Assembly (NCBI RefSeq): GCF_038595065.1 | Contig: NZ_CP152003.1 | Coordinates: 228,001 to 292,000, forward strand | DNA from: Sutcliffiella sp. FSL R7-0096 | Lineage (GTDB): Bacteria; Bacillota; Bacilli; Bacillales; Bacillaceae_I | Direction: 5' to 3' | DNA length: 64,000 nucleotides | Shown: positions 37,783 through 46,918 of the stretch, in pieces | Layout: every line of letters begins with the position of its first letter | Position numbering within the stretch: position 1 is the stretch's first letter | Notes under the pieces: generated by a model | Seen by the model: only the letters and a program-made list of their open reading frames with translations | Told to the model about the DNA's origin: nothing | The model's database searches: none | Made by a program: the position numbers and the translations under genes

Positions 37783-38924
37783 ATATAATCTTACTAAGTT
37801 CTGAAAATCCGTATGATGCACAAAATAATGGAGGAATAGGCACTTATACAAGAGAAATGGCTGAAGGCTTAGCAAATGCTAATAATATTGTACATATTAT
37901 TACACTAGAGGCTAATAAGGGGCAGAAAACTAAAATTTTTAGTGAAAATATTAACTTACATATTGCTGGAAGTTCAGGTTTAAGTCCTTTTGAAACTACA
38001 AAAGTGTTTCTTGCTAAGATAAATGAGTTAATAAGGCAATACAAAGTTGACTTTATCGAATCTCCAGAGTGGATGGGACAAGGTTTAGATATTGTAAGTA
38101 ATGTTAGCATCCCATTTAGCACTAGATTTCACACTCCGTTATATTTAATTGAAAGAATAATGCTAGGAAAAAAGTTATATAGTTGTCAAGAAGAAATTAA
38201 GTTAATGGAAAAAAAACAATCTATGCAATCTTGCTTTACAACTTCCCCTAGTAAAGATTTAGGCGAAATAATTCAAAGAGATTGGGGCATTCTGTCTAAT
38301 GTTATTCCTAACCCAATTGATGTGGATAAAATTAATCATGATTATGTTAAGAACCCCTTAGAACCCCAAGTTTATGGTGATTATATATTATATATAGGAC
38401 GTTTGGAATTAAGAAAGGGAGTACTAGAACTGTCTAAAGTTGTGAAAGATATTATGAAAGATTTCCCTACAATTAAATTTGTTTTTTGTGGTAGAAATTC
38501 AATATACAGAAGGCCTTACACTTTTAAAAAAATGATTATAGATGAAAACCTACTATTCAAAAGCAATCTAATCTTTATAGAACATGCTACCTATCTTGAG
38601 AAACTGACATTAATAAAAAATGCTAAGGTTATTGTGCAACCATCATTATGGGAAAACTTCTCATACGTTACTTTAGAATCACTGGCACTGGGTGCCACTG
38701 TTATTGCTTCTGAATTTGGAGGAAACAAAGAAATGATTGAACATTCGAATAATGGTTATCTGTTTAATCCCTACAAAAAAGGTGAGTTAAAGAAGCGGTT
38801 AATAGAAGCTTTAGACGATGAATGTAAACTAAAACCAGAAATCGTTATTCAAAGTATTAGGGACAAATTTGACAGTAAAGTAGTCATACCAATGTATCAG
38901 AAATTAATTGAGTCTAACTTGTAA
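37779..38924 (+). CDS. Glycosyltransferase family 4
   Basis: GT-B-fold transferase, 381 residues. N-terminal NGGIGTYTREMAEGLA and C-terminal LYIGRLELRKGV, PSLWENFSYVTLESLALG (the E-x7-E motif) and ASEFGGNKEMI are typical of GT4, a retaining family. BtrM in butirosin synthesis belongs to the same family. The start codon overlaps the stop of the preceding radical SAM gene (ATGA), so expression is coupled. Confidence 0.92.
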   Translation: MNIILLSSENPYDAQNNGGIGTYTREMAEGLANANNIVHIITLEANKGQKTKIFSENINLHIAGSSGLSPFETTKVFLAKINELIRQYKVDFIESPEWMGQGLDIVSNVSIPFSTRFHTPLYLIERIMLGKKLYSCQEEIKLMEKKQSMQSCFTTSPSKDLGEIIQRDWGILSNVIPNPIDVDKINHDYVKNPLEPQVYGDYILYIGRLELRKGVLELSKVVKDIMKDFPTIKFVFCGRNSIYRRPYTFKKMIIDENLLFKSNLIFIEHATYLEKLTLIKNAKVIVQPSLWENFSYVTLESLALGATVIASEFGGNKEMIEHSNNGYLFNPYKKGELKKRLIEALDDECKLKPEIVIQSIRDKFDSKVVIPMYQKLIESNL

Positions 38925-38945
38925 AGAACTTAGGAGATGACTTGA

Positions 38946-39764
38946 ATGGGCGATTACATATACAGTATTTGTATCCTGACACTTAACCACATAAATATTA
39001 CTAAAAAATGTTTACAGTCTCTATTAAAATCAAAAATTAATGGAAAAACAGAATTAATTATTGTTGATAATGGATCGAGTGATGGAACAGTTGAGTGGTT
39101 GTTGAGCTTCAAGAAGATACATTCTGATGATAACTTATCTATAACTATAGTATTAAATGATGAGAATAAAGGTTGTACGGGTGGAAGAAATCAGGCAATG
39201 TCTATTGCAAAAGGAGAATTTATAGTAATTGTTGATAATGACGTTGAATTTATTGAAGAGAATTGGCTAATAGAACTACATCAATATTATTTAATAAATG
39301 AAAATATAGGAATTATTGGTCCAAAACTCAACTATGCATGTCAGCCTAGTGTTATTCAATCAGCAGGGTTAGAGATTACTGAAACTGGAAAGGTGATATT
39401 CTTAGGAGAAGGACAACATGAAACAAGAAAAGAGTTTAACACAATAAAAGAAGTAGATGCTTATCAAGCAGCATGCTGGTTATTTAAAAAGAGCATAATT
39501 GAGAAAATTGGGTTATTTGATGAAGCATTCTTCCCAGTGCAGTATGAAGATATTGATTATTGTTTTAGAGTTAGAGATATAGGACTAAAAATTATATATT
39601 ATCCATATGTTAAAGTTCTACACCACCAACATATAACAACTAAACAAACAAACCAATTAAATTACTCTAGGATAACAGTAAAGAACGGAATGCTTTTTCG
39701 AAAAAAATGGAAACATATTTTCGCGAAAAATAAAGGTAATCTTCATGAAGGGGAAATAGTATGA
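38946..39764 (+). CDS. Glycosyltransferase family 2 (a)
   Basis: GT-A-fold transferase, 272 residues. Family signatures: ICILTLNHINITKKCLQSLL, LIIVDNGSSDGT and the metal-binding IVDNDVEF, then the acceptor-side VQYEDIDYCFRVR (ED motif). TTAGGAGATGACTTG precedes the ATG. Its end overlaps the next radical SAM gene by four bases. Confidence 0.92.
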   Translation: MGDYIYSICILTLNHINITKKCLQSLLKSKINGKTELIIVDNGSSDGTVEWLLSFKKIHSDDNLSITIVLNDENKGCTGGRNQAMSIAKGEFIVIVDNDVEFIEENWLIELHQYYLINENIGIIGPKLNYACQPSVIQSAGLEITETGKVIFLGEGQHETRKEFNTIKEVDAYQAACWLFKKSIIEKIGLFDEAFFPVQYEDIDYCFRVRDIGLKIIYYPYVKVLHHQHITTKQTNQLNYSRITVKNGMLFRKKWKHIFAKNKGNLHEGEIV

Positions 39765-40870
39765 CTGTTGGTACTTATAGGATTTTAAAAAATGTATATA
39801 AAAACCTAGATGAGTTCAAGGAAAAATGGAAAAAGAATATAGGTTATAAACCACTAGACGTTGAGATAAGGGTTAATTGGATATGTAATTTCAAATGCGA
39901 AATGTGTGGTTTAGATGATTATATTGCAGAGCAAGAAAAAAGTAGACAATATGTGATGAAACTAGAAGAAATAAAGAAGGTTTTAAATGAGCTGTCAGCT
40001 ATGGGATGTGAATGCGTTACATTTTCAGGTGGCGAAGCTACGCTTCGTAAAGACTTGACTGAGATTATTCATCATGCTGCAAAAGTTTGTAATATGAAGG
40101 TATCATTAAACACTAACGGGTCAAGGCTCGATAAAAACAGGATAATAGAGCTAATCGAAAACGGATTGGGGAATATAACGTTTTCTATGGATAGTCCTGA
40201 TCCTTTAATTCACGACAAAATTAGGAAACATAAAGGGAACCATGCTCAAATAGTTGAAAATATAAAAGTAATTAATAATTATAATGAAGTAAATGGAAAG
40301 AAAGTATTTATATTTATTAATAGTGTAGTAATGAAAAGGAACATTATGTCATTATCTGGATTTACTAGGCTTTATAAGGAATGTAAATTTGATTACCTTA
40401 CATTTACCCCTGCCAGTATAGATACCCCCTGGGATGAATGGACCGCTAAGTCAGAAGCTTTAAGAGTAACTACATCAGATGTAATTGAATTTAAGAATAA
40501 TATAATGCCAATATTTGAAAAGAGTGATTTACCATTTAAAGTTACTGATCCATTTGGCGACACTGTTGAAGAAATTGAGTTAAATAGGCATGCTAAATTT
40601 TCTAATAGGCCTAAAGATTGCTATATTTCTACTACTCATGCAGTCATTCAAAGTAATGGAGACCTAATCCCTTGTTGCTATGCGCCTGATAATTTTACCA
40701 TGGGAAATATTGTAGATGAATCATTTTCTTCAGTTTGGAATAATACAAAATATGAAAAATTTAGAAACGGTTGCAAGGGTGTAAGTTACGATATGTGTAA
40801 GAGTTGTAGACAATATGTGTCAGTAAATAGTCAGTTAACAAATAAATTTAAAAAGGAGCTAGTAAAATGA
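39761..40870 (+). CDS. Radical SAM/SPASM-type enzyme 3
   Basis: 369 residues. Cluster motif CNFKCEMC, SAM loop TFSGGEATLRKD, and a full SPASM-type C-terminus (DCYIS, LIPCCYAPDNF, GCKGVSYDMCKSC). It is coupled by four-base overlaps to the GT2 gene before it and the ACP gene after it, the tightest grouping in the cluster, which hints that it acts on a glycosylated or ACP-bound intermediate. Confidence 0.9.
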   Translation: MTVGTYRILKNVYKNLDEFKEKWKKNIGYKPLDVEIRVNWICNFKCEMCGLDDYIAEQEKSRQYVMKLEEIKKVLNELSAMGCECVTFSGGEATLRKDLTEIIHHAAKVCNMKVSLNTNGSRLDKNRIIELIENGLGNITFSMDSPDPLIHDKIRKHKGNHAQIVENIKVINNYNEVNGKKVFIFINSVVMKRNIMSLSGFTRLYKECKFDYLTFTPASIDTPWDEWTAKSEALRVTTSDVIEFKNNIMPIFEKSDLPFKVTDPFGDTVEEIELNRHAKFSNRPKDCYISTTHAVIQSNGDLIPCCYAPDNFTMGNIVDESFSSVWNNTKYEKFRNGCKGVSYDMCKSCRQYVSVNSQLTNKFKKELVK

Positions 40871-41136
40871 TTACAAATGAAATTAAATATCAGGAAATAA
40901 CAATGACTGTAAAACAGATGGTAAAGGAACAATTAGATTTATCTCAATCGTTAGAAGAAATTGAAGATGAGATAGTTTTTGGAACTGCTTATGGATTTGA
41001 TTCGACAGCATTATTAGAATTTATTCTACAATTAGAAGAACATTTTGATATTGTTATTCCGGACGAAGATTTATCTATCTCTGTATTTGGTTCAATAACT
41101 AGCATAACTAATTATATTATTGAGCAAAAAGGATAA
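40867..41136 (+). CDS. Acyl carrier protein 2
   Basis: 89 residues with the phosphopantetheine serine in YGFDSTALLEF and typical ACP helix pattern (LEEIEDEIVFGTAYGFD, LEEHFDIVIPDEDL). It differs from ACP 1 in the residue after the serine (DST rather than DSL), so the two carriers may serve different acyl groups. Start overlaps the radical SAM gene stop. Confidence 0.88.
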   Translation: MITNEIKYQEITMTVKQMVKEQLDLSQSLEEIEDEIVFGTAYGFDSTALLEFILQLEEHFDIVIPDEDLSISVFGSITSITNYIIEQKG

Positions 41137-41144
41137 TTTAAATT

Positions 41145-41185
41145 AGGACTATATAGATTTAATTTAATTAGAATAATATGGTCCT
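41145..41185 (+). promoter_or_regulatory. Hairpin between ACP 2 and radical SAM 4 genes
   Basis: AGGACTATAT (41145-41154) pairs with ATATGGTCCT (41176-41185), with one G-T pair. There is no T-run after it, so it is a processing or pausing structure rather than a clear terminator. The longest gap inside the operon lies here. Confidence 0.45.
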
Positions 41186-41234
41186 ATCTGATTAATAATG
41201 TGAAGTTATAATAATAACTAGTTAGGAGAGTAGG

Positions 41235-42230
41235 ATGATTAAAGTATTAGTTTTCCCAACTACGTATATCTGCGATGAAAGATGTATCATGTGTACAATT
41301 CCGGGGAGAGAATCAACGGATCTTCCTGTTGATTTTTTTGAAAGGTTTTTTAGTGATGAAAATTTATCAACACTACAATCAATAAATCTTACAGGTGGGG
41401 AACCGACACTAAGAAAAGATTTAGACAAAATAGTACAAATGATAATGAGGCATTGTCACCAATTAAAGGAGATAATAATAAATTCAAATGGATCAAATCC
41501 TAATAGAGTAATAAGTAGAGTTACAGATGTATTAAAAGTACTAGATTCCAAGGTTAAATTATGGGTTAACATCTCACTTGACGCCTTAGATGATAAAACA
41601 TCTGACTTTATTAGAGGAAGGAAAAACACAGCTACAAATGCAAAAAATTCTCTTTTAGGCTTGAAAAAATTATCCACTAATCATAGTAACCTAGAGGTAG
41701 GGATTAATACAACAATTACATCTCAAAATTACAATAAATTAAGGGATATATTTGAGTTTGCAATAATGAATGACTACTTTTTAGATTTTTCATATGCCAC
41801 TGTTAATACAGCTTATATCAACAGTGCACCACTAGCTCATAAATTTGTTATGAATCAAGAACAAAAAAATGAAGTTATAGAATTCTTAAAATCTATTTCC
41901 TATGAAAAGATCGGATCTACTAAGCATTACTTTAATAAGTTAATCGAACGTTTAGAAGGAGTAAAAGGAAATAGAGAATGTGTTTTTTTTGACAGAGAGG
42001 GAGTGCTTTTAGAAGCCGATGGTAAAGTTAGAGTATGCGGCATGACAGAAGATAGTTATTTAGGGGACCTAAATAGTGAATCTACAAAAGATATACTCAA
42101 TAAATGCACACCAGATTTGTCAAAAAATTGTAGTGTTTGTGAAACAAATAGTTATTTTAACTGGACAAAAACAGCCCAAGAAAAAATAAGTCAAGATATG
42201 TTTGATTCCATAAAATTATTAAGGTCGTAA
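41235..42230 (+). CDS. Radical SAM/SPASM-type enzyme 4
   Basis: 331 residues, ATG after TTAGGAGAG. Cluster motif CDERCIMC near residues 14-21, INLTGGEPTLRKD, and a C-terminal set of cysteines (RECVFF, VRVCGM, NCSVC) for an auxiliary cluster. Paralogue of radical SAM enzyme 2. Followed by the deacetylase gene 12 bp later. Confidence 0.88.
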   Translation: MIKVLVFPTTYICDERCIMCTIPGRESTDLPVDFFERFFSDENLSTLQSINLTGGEPTLRKDLDKIVQMIMRHCHQLKEIIINSNGSNPNRVISRVTDVLKVLDSKVKLWVNISLDALDDKTSDFIRGRKNTATNAKNSLLGLKKLSTNHSNLEVGINTTITSQNYNKLRDIFEFAIMNDYFLDFSYATVNTAYINSAPLAHKFVMNQEQKNEVIEFLKSISYEKIGSTKHYFNKLIERLEGVKGNRECVFFDREGVLLEADGKVRVCGMTEDSYLGDLNSESTKDILNKCTPDLSKNCSVCETNSYFNWTKTAQEKISQDMFDSIKLLRS

Positions 42231-42242
42231 AGGAGCTTAAAA

Positions 42243-42920
42243 ATGAATGTTTTAGCTATTGTTGCTCATCCTGACGATGAAATAATTGGAGTTGCTGGTA
42301 CTCTATATAACCATATACAAAATGGAGATAACGTGAAAGTTATTATTTTTGCTGAAGGGAAATCTTCACGGTGTGAAAATTATGAAGACTTCGACTTAAA
42401 TACTCTAACTGATTACGAATATGAAACAAAAAATGCATTGAATATTTTAGGTATATACCAATATGAATTCCTTGCTTTAGCAAACAACAGATTAGATAGT
42501 TATGACTTTTTGGATATAGTTAAAAAAGTTGAAAAATTAATAGTAAGCAATTCACCTGATGTAATATATACACATTATTATAAAGAGATGAATAATGACC
42601 ATAATATTCTTAGCAAAGCTGTTCTTACAGCTGCAAGACCTTTACCCGGTAGTTTAGTCAAAGAAATACTCCTCTTTGAAACATTATCATCAACGGAGTA
42701 TGCACTTTCATTAGGTGAATCATTTACTCCTAACTTATTTGTTGACATATCTTCCTCTATAAATATAAAGCTGGAGGCTATGAATGCATACAAAAGTGAA
42801 TTAAGACTCCCTCCACACCCAAGAAGTATTGAACTAATTAAGAAAAATGCTGAGTTATGGGGGGCAAAAATTGGGAAGAAAGCTGCAGAAGCATTTATAG
42901 TTTCTAGAATATTAAGGTAA
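42243..42920 (+). CDS. PIG-L-family N-acetylglucosamine deacetylase
   Basis: Zinc-dependent amidase that frees the amine of an N-acetyl sugar. The metal motif AHPDDE is at residues 8-13 and a downstream NDHNILSKAV supplies the third ligand. 225 residues, normal for the family. In aminoglycoside pathways a PIG-L enzyme (BtrD in butirosin) deacetylates a GlcNAc-bearing intermediate, which then can be acylated; this fits with the BtrH-like protein encoded directly downstream. Confidence 0.92.
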   Translation: MNVLAIVAHPDDEIIGVAGTLYNHIQNGDNVKVIIFAEGKSSRCENYEDFDLNTLTDYEYETKNALNILGIYQYEFLALANNRLDSYDFLDIVKKVEKLIVSNSPDVIYTHYYKEMNNDHNILSKAVLTAARPLPGSLVKEILLFETLSSTEYALSLGESFTPNLFVDISSSINIKLEAMNAYKSELRLPPHPRSIELIKKNAELWGAKIGKKAAEAFIVSRILR

Positions 42921-42923
42921 GTG

Positions 42924-43964
42924 ATGAAATTGAAAAATAACTTCTCTAATTCAAAATATAAATTATGTTATCTTTCTGCATTTTTGGAGCTTATCAACTT
43001 TTATTCTAATCCAATAAATGAAGGTACACTTTTTGCATTAACAGAGGGACTAAACTTTGAATATTGCTACATAAATAATGGTAGCATGGTTACTAAACCA
43101 AGTAGTATGGAAGATTGGATTTGTATATTAGGGGCAAAGACAGAAGTCATTCCTAGCATTAATAAATATTTTAATATCAACTTTAAAGAAATGGTTTCCT
43201 CCAAAGAAGGATTAATTGAGATAATAAATAAAAATTTATTAATAAAGAGTCCAGTAATAGTTTCTGTAAATGTCCATGATTTATATTATCACCCGTTATT
43301 TAATAAGTTTAATGGTGAATCCCAACTTATCCTACAAGACATCGATAAAAATGGAGATGTCTGTTTTTTAGACTGTCATATTCCATCCTCACCAGTAAAG
43401 CGTTTTGAAGGGGTTATTCCAATTAACATAATAGAAAATGCGCTATGGCTAGACTCGAACCAAAAATCAACTATATATACGGTTCACAAAAGTGACATTA
43501 ACGAAAAAATTACAAAAGGAATACTCTTAAATAGTATGTACAATAATTGTAGATCCTTACTGAATGATAATAAATATACCGGAATAGCAGGTCTGAAAAA
43601 TTTAGCATTCGAGTTAGAGAGTTGGTCAGATTTTTGGACTTCCCCCAAAATGCAAACAGTGTTTCAACAAGCTTACTTCCATATTCAAAATAGAGGAGGA
43701 CCTGCATTAACAAGATTAGTTTATGCTGAAGTTGTGAGAGATGTATTATTAAAACATTGTAAGAATGAACAATGCATCTATGAATTATATGAATCATTTA
43801 TAGATATATCTAAAAACTGGACTAGTTTGGCAGGTGTTTTTTTTAGAGGCTATTATAAAAATCCGGAACTTTATATCGATAAAATTAGGGTTATGATTAA
43901 CGAAATATCTAATAAAGAAGAAGAGGCACTTTACAGATTAATTAGATTAATAGAAAAGGGTTAG
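42924..43964 (+). CDS. BtrH-like protein 2 (BtrH_N plus DUF4872-type)
   Basis: 346 residues. N-terminal LCYLSAFLELINFYSNPINEG (C15) and PVIVSVNVHDLYYHP match the BtrH fold; the C-terminal GIAGLKNLAFELESW and NRGGPALTRLVYAEVV match the DUF4872 domain that follows it in this family. The expected histidine position before the last core strand reads NGESQLILQD, without a histidine, so it may be catalytically altered or use another residue. ATG 42924, with AAGG just upstream; a GTG at 42921 is the alternative. Directly follows the deacetylase gene. Confidence 0.75.
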   Translation: MKLKNNFSNSKYKLCYLSAFLELINFYSNPINEGTLFALTEGLNFEYCYINNGSMVTKPSSMEDWICILGAKTEVIPSINKYFNINFKEMVSSKEGLIEIINKNLLIKSPVIVSVNVHDLYYHPLFNKFNGESQLILQDIDKNGDVCFLDCHIPSSPVKRFEGVIPINIIENALWLDSNQKSTIYTVHKSDINEKITKGILLNSMYNNCRSLLNDNKYTGIAGLKNLAFELESWSDFWTSPKMQTVFQQAYFHIQNRGGPALTRLVYAEVVRDVLLKHCKNEQCIYELYESFIDISKNWTSLAGVFFRGYYKNPELYIDKIRVMINEISNKEEEALYRLIRLIEKG

Positions 43965-44006
43965 ATTAAGCAAGAATATTCTAGTGTCAAAAAAGGAAGT
44001 GAAAAA

Positions 44007-44996
44007 TTGAGTGAAATAATCTTGAATAATGTTTCTAAATATTATAAGTCGTACAAAATACAGAATGGAATTAAAGGAAGAATATCTGATTTTGTAAATA
44101 GAAAATACTTTAATATCCCAGCTGTTTCAAATATGAATCTAAAAGTTAATAAAGGCGAAATTGTAGGTCTATTAGGTGAGAATGGAGCAGGAAAGACAAC
44201 AACTATGAAATTAATGACCGGTATACTTCATAATTCTTTAGGTGAGATATCCGTTCTAGGTCATACCCCTCTACATAGAAAAAAACAATTTCTCAAATCA
44301 ATTTCTTTTGTTATGGGAAATCGCAGTCAATTAATTTGGGATCTGCCTGCACTAGATAGTTTTAAATTCCAAAAACACATATATGAAATACCTAACAATA
44401 CTTATCGATTTAATTTGGAAAGGTTAGTAAGTTTATTGGGGGTTGAGGAGCTTCTAAATATACAGGTCAGAAGGCTGTCGTTAGGCCAGCGAATGAAAAT
44501 GGAATTAATAAATAGTCTATTACATCATCCCCAAGTGGTTTTATTGGATGAACCAACAATAGGGCTAGACTTACAATCTCAGAAGAATATAAGAAAGTTC
44601 TTATTGGATTATAACAGGGAAACTAATGCTACGATAGTTTTAACAAGTCATTATATGGAGGATATTAAATCAACTTGTAAAAGAATAGTAATTATGAGAA
44701 AAGGAGAAAAAGTATATGATGACAATATAACAGAACTAAAAAAGAACTTTAATATAAAGAAAACTATCCACCTTACTTTTGAAGGGACTCCTAACATTTT
44801 TGAACTAGAGAGAATAGGAAAAGTTATGAAAAAAAGTGAAAACCTTATAGTATTAACCCCCTTTAAATTTGATAAATATATTTTAAGTAATATCGCTTCC
44901 CAATTTCAGGAAGTTAGAGATATTTCAATTCAGGAAGAAGATGTATCAAATCTAATCGAAAATATCATGTATAAAGATAGTAGGAATGTGAACTAA
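44007..44996 (+). CDS. ABC-2 type exporter, ATP-binding subunit
   Basis: 329 residues. Walker A LLGENGAGKTTTMKL, signature LSLGQRMKMEL and Walker B VVLLDEPTIGLD, with a C-terminal regulatory extension as in DrrA/NatA-type exporters. TTG start after AAGGAAGTGA. Forms one export unit with the two permease genes that follow, likely for efflux of the cluster product and self-protection. Confidence 0.93.
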   Translation: MSEIILNNVSKYYKSYKIQNGIKGRISDFVNRKYFNIPAVSNMNLKVNKGEIVGLLGENGAGKTTTMKLMTGILHNSLGEISVLGHTPLHRKKQFLKSISFVMGNRSQLIWDLPALDSFKFQKHIYEIPNNTYRFNLERLVSLLGVEELLNIQVRRLSLGQRMKMELINSLLHHPQVVLLDEPTIGLDLQSQKNIRKFLLDYNRETNATIVLTSHYMEDIKSTCKRIVIMRKGEKVYDDNITELKKNFNIKKTIHLTFEGTPNIFELERIGKVMKKSENLIVLTPFKFDKYILSNIASQFQEVRDISIQEEDVSNLIENIMYKDSRNVN

Positions 44997-44997
44997 T

Positions 44998-45792
44998 ATG
45001 GGTTATAGAAAGTATTTATTTGCATTTAAAGTTTACTTTAATGCTAATCTTCAATATAGGTTTAACACTATGTTAAATATAATCCTTTGGAATCTAAGTA
45101 TTGGAGCATTAATTTTGTTCTATTCTACAATATATGACGGTAGACAAGAAATCAATAATTATTCATCCTCAGAAATGATTAATTTTATTCTGATAATAAA
45201 ATTAATTACATTATTTATGTTCCAAACCGTATGTTATGAAGTTGCGGATACTATAAAACAAGGTAATTTAAGTAAATACCTCGTAATGCCACAAAATTAT
45301 TTTTTATACTTATTTTTTAAGACAATGAGCACCAAGATAATAGAGTTGATTTGTGGATCAATCCTAATTAGTATATTAATGCTAATACTAAGGGTAAATT
45401 TAAAAGTAAGTTTCTATAATTTTATCTATGTTATTATTGCCGTTGCCATTGGCACAATAATAAGCTTTCAGATAGGTATAATAATTGGTTTGCTAGCTTT
45501 TTGGCTAGAAGAAATTTTTGCCCTGATATGGACCTTAATGGTAGTTATCAGTTTAATTTCTGGTCAGATTATTCCTATTGACTTTTTCCCTAAAAATATT
45601 TCAAATATTTTGGAATATCTACCAACTGCTTCAATTGGTTACTTTCCTACAAAAATAATAATCGGACATTACACAATCCAAGAAATGAATAGCTATATAA
45701 TAGTGTTTTGCGGTTGGATAATAGTTTTAACATTAGTTAGCATGCTTTGTTGGAAGATGGGCTTAAAGAAATTTTCTGCTGTCGGTACTTAA
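44998..45792 (+). CDS. ABC-2 type exporter permease 1
   Basis: 264 residues with six hydrophobic segments, typical of ABC-2 permeases (for example LNIILWNLSIGALILFYS and IGTIISFQIGIIIGLLAF). The start lies one base after the stop of the ATPase gene, so translation is coupled. The LSGQIIPIDFFPKNI motif before the last span is common in this family. Confidence 0.9.
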   Translation: MGYRKYLFAFKVYFNANLQYRFNTMLNIILWNLSIGALILFYSTIYDGRQEINNYSSSEMINFILIIKLITLFMFQTVCYEVADTIKQGNLSKYLVMPQNYFLYLFFKTMSTKIIELICGSILISILMLILRVNLKVSFYNFIYVIIAVAIGTIISFQIGIIIGLLAFWLEEIFALIWTLMVVISLISGQIIPIDFFPKNISNILEYLPTASIGYFPTKIIIGHYTIQEMNSYIIVFCGWIIVLTLVSMLCWKMGLKKFSAVGT

Positions 45793-45816
45793 TTAATTGT
45801 AAAGGATTTAAGTTAA

Positions 45817-46587
45817 ATGATTCGATATATAAAGATATTTACATCTTCTTTTCATATTTCATTAAAAAGGTTATTAGTATTTCGTTTTAATTTCTTTATG
45901 ATGTTAATACAGAATCTTTTATATTCCTTTTCAGTAATAATATCTATTGAGTTACTATTCAATTTCATTGATGATATCGCTGGTAATAATAGATCAGAGG
46001 TAATTATAGTATTTTCTTCTGCACTTATTATTAACGGCATATATAGAGGAGTTTTTAGACCTAATCTTCTTTTATTTTTAGATTCAATCAGAATGGGCAC
46101 ATTTGATTTTATGTTAATAAAACCTATAAGGATAGGTTATCAAATTTTGATTGGAAGATTTGATTTCCCTAGTCTATTTTCAATTATATTTCCAATGTAC
46201 ATAATCTTCTTTGAACATAGTATTAATATTTCTAAATTTTTTATATTTATGATTTTAATTTTTACAAGTTCATTATTAATTGGACTGATTATGTTGATAA
46301 TTTTTTCGTTATCTTTTATTTTTGTCAATATCCAAAAGATTGATGAGAGTTATTATACCTTTATTTCAATCATAGAAAAACCTAAGGAAATTTATCCGAA
46401 ATTTATTGCTTCAATACTCTATATTTTTCCGCTGATACCAATAGCTAATATTCCTTCAAATTATCTTTCGAGTGGTTATGAAAAATTTGATTTAATATTA
46501 TTGTTTACGCTCACAACTCTGTATTTTTTTATTGCAACAATAGTTTTAAGTCGAGGGGTAAGAAAATATGAAAGTGCAAGCAATTAA
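45817..46587 (+). CDS. ABC-2 type exporter permease 2
   Basis: 256 residues with about six membrane segments and the family LLKPIRIGYQILIGRFD-like cytoplasmic loop (LIKPIRIGYQ). It pairs with permease 1 to make a heterodimeric membrane part. Extremely AT-rich, like the rest of the cluster. Confidence 0.9.
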   Translation: MIRYIKIFTSSFHISLKRLLVFRFNFFMMLIQNLLYSFSVIISIELLFNFIDDIAGNNRSEVIIVFSSALIINGIYRGVFRPNLLLFLDSIRMGTFDFMLIKPIRIGYQILIGRFDFPSLFSIIFPMYIIFFEHSINISKFFIFMILIFTSSLLIGLIMLIIFSLSFIFVNIQKIDESYYTFISIIEKPKEIYPKFIASILYIFPLIPIANIPSNYLSSGYEKFDLILLFTLTTLYFFIATIVLSRGVRKYESASN

Positions 46588-46918
46588 TTAAAACACTGGA
46601 GTTGGGCCAAGAATATACTGATATTTTTTACTTTTAATCATAAAAATCTATTATATGAAAAACTAAATTGTATAACCCCATTAATAATAGCTCAAAAAGA
46701 AAAAACTGAATTTATAACAAATTTAAGATGAAGTACAAGCTAAACAGGGTTCAGCTTAATAAAAAAATATTGGTGGCTTTGTTTAAAGACACTTGTTTAT
46801 GCGAAGAGCATAGGAAGCGTTCAGAAAATTTAAAACTACTGCTTGTAAAACAGGATGAATGTATTAACAACTAATCAATGGAAATTAATAAATAATAATC
46901 CTATTAAGGAGCATGACA
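46588..46918. other. Gap inside the cluster without a gene
   Basis: About 330 bp between the exporter and the next glycosyltransferase gene. Several stop codons interrupt all frames. A stretch near 46770 (ATTGGTGGCTTTGTTTAAAG) looks like foreign or insertion-sequence-derived DNA, but I cannot name it. A promoter for the two following genes could lie here. Confidence 0.4.
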
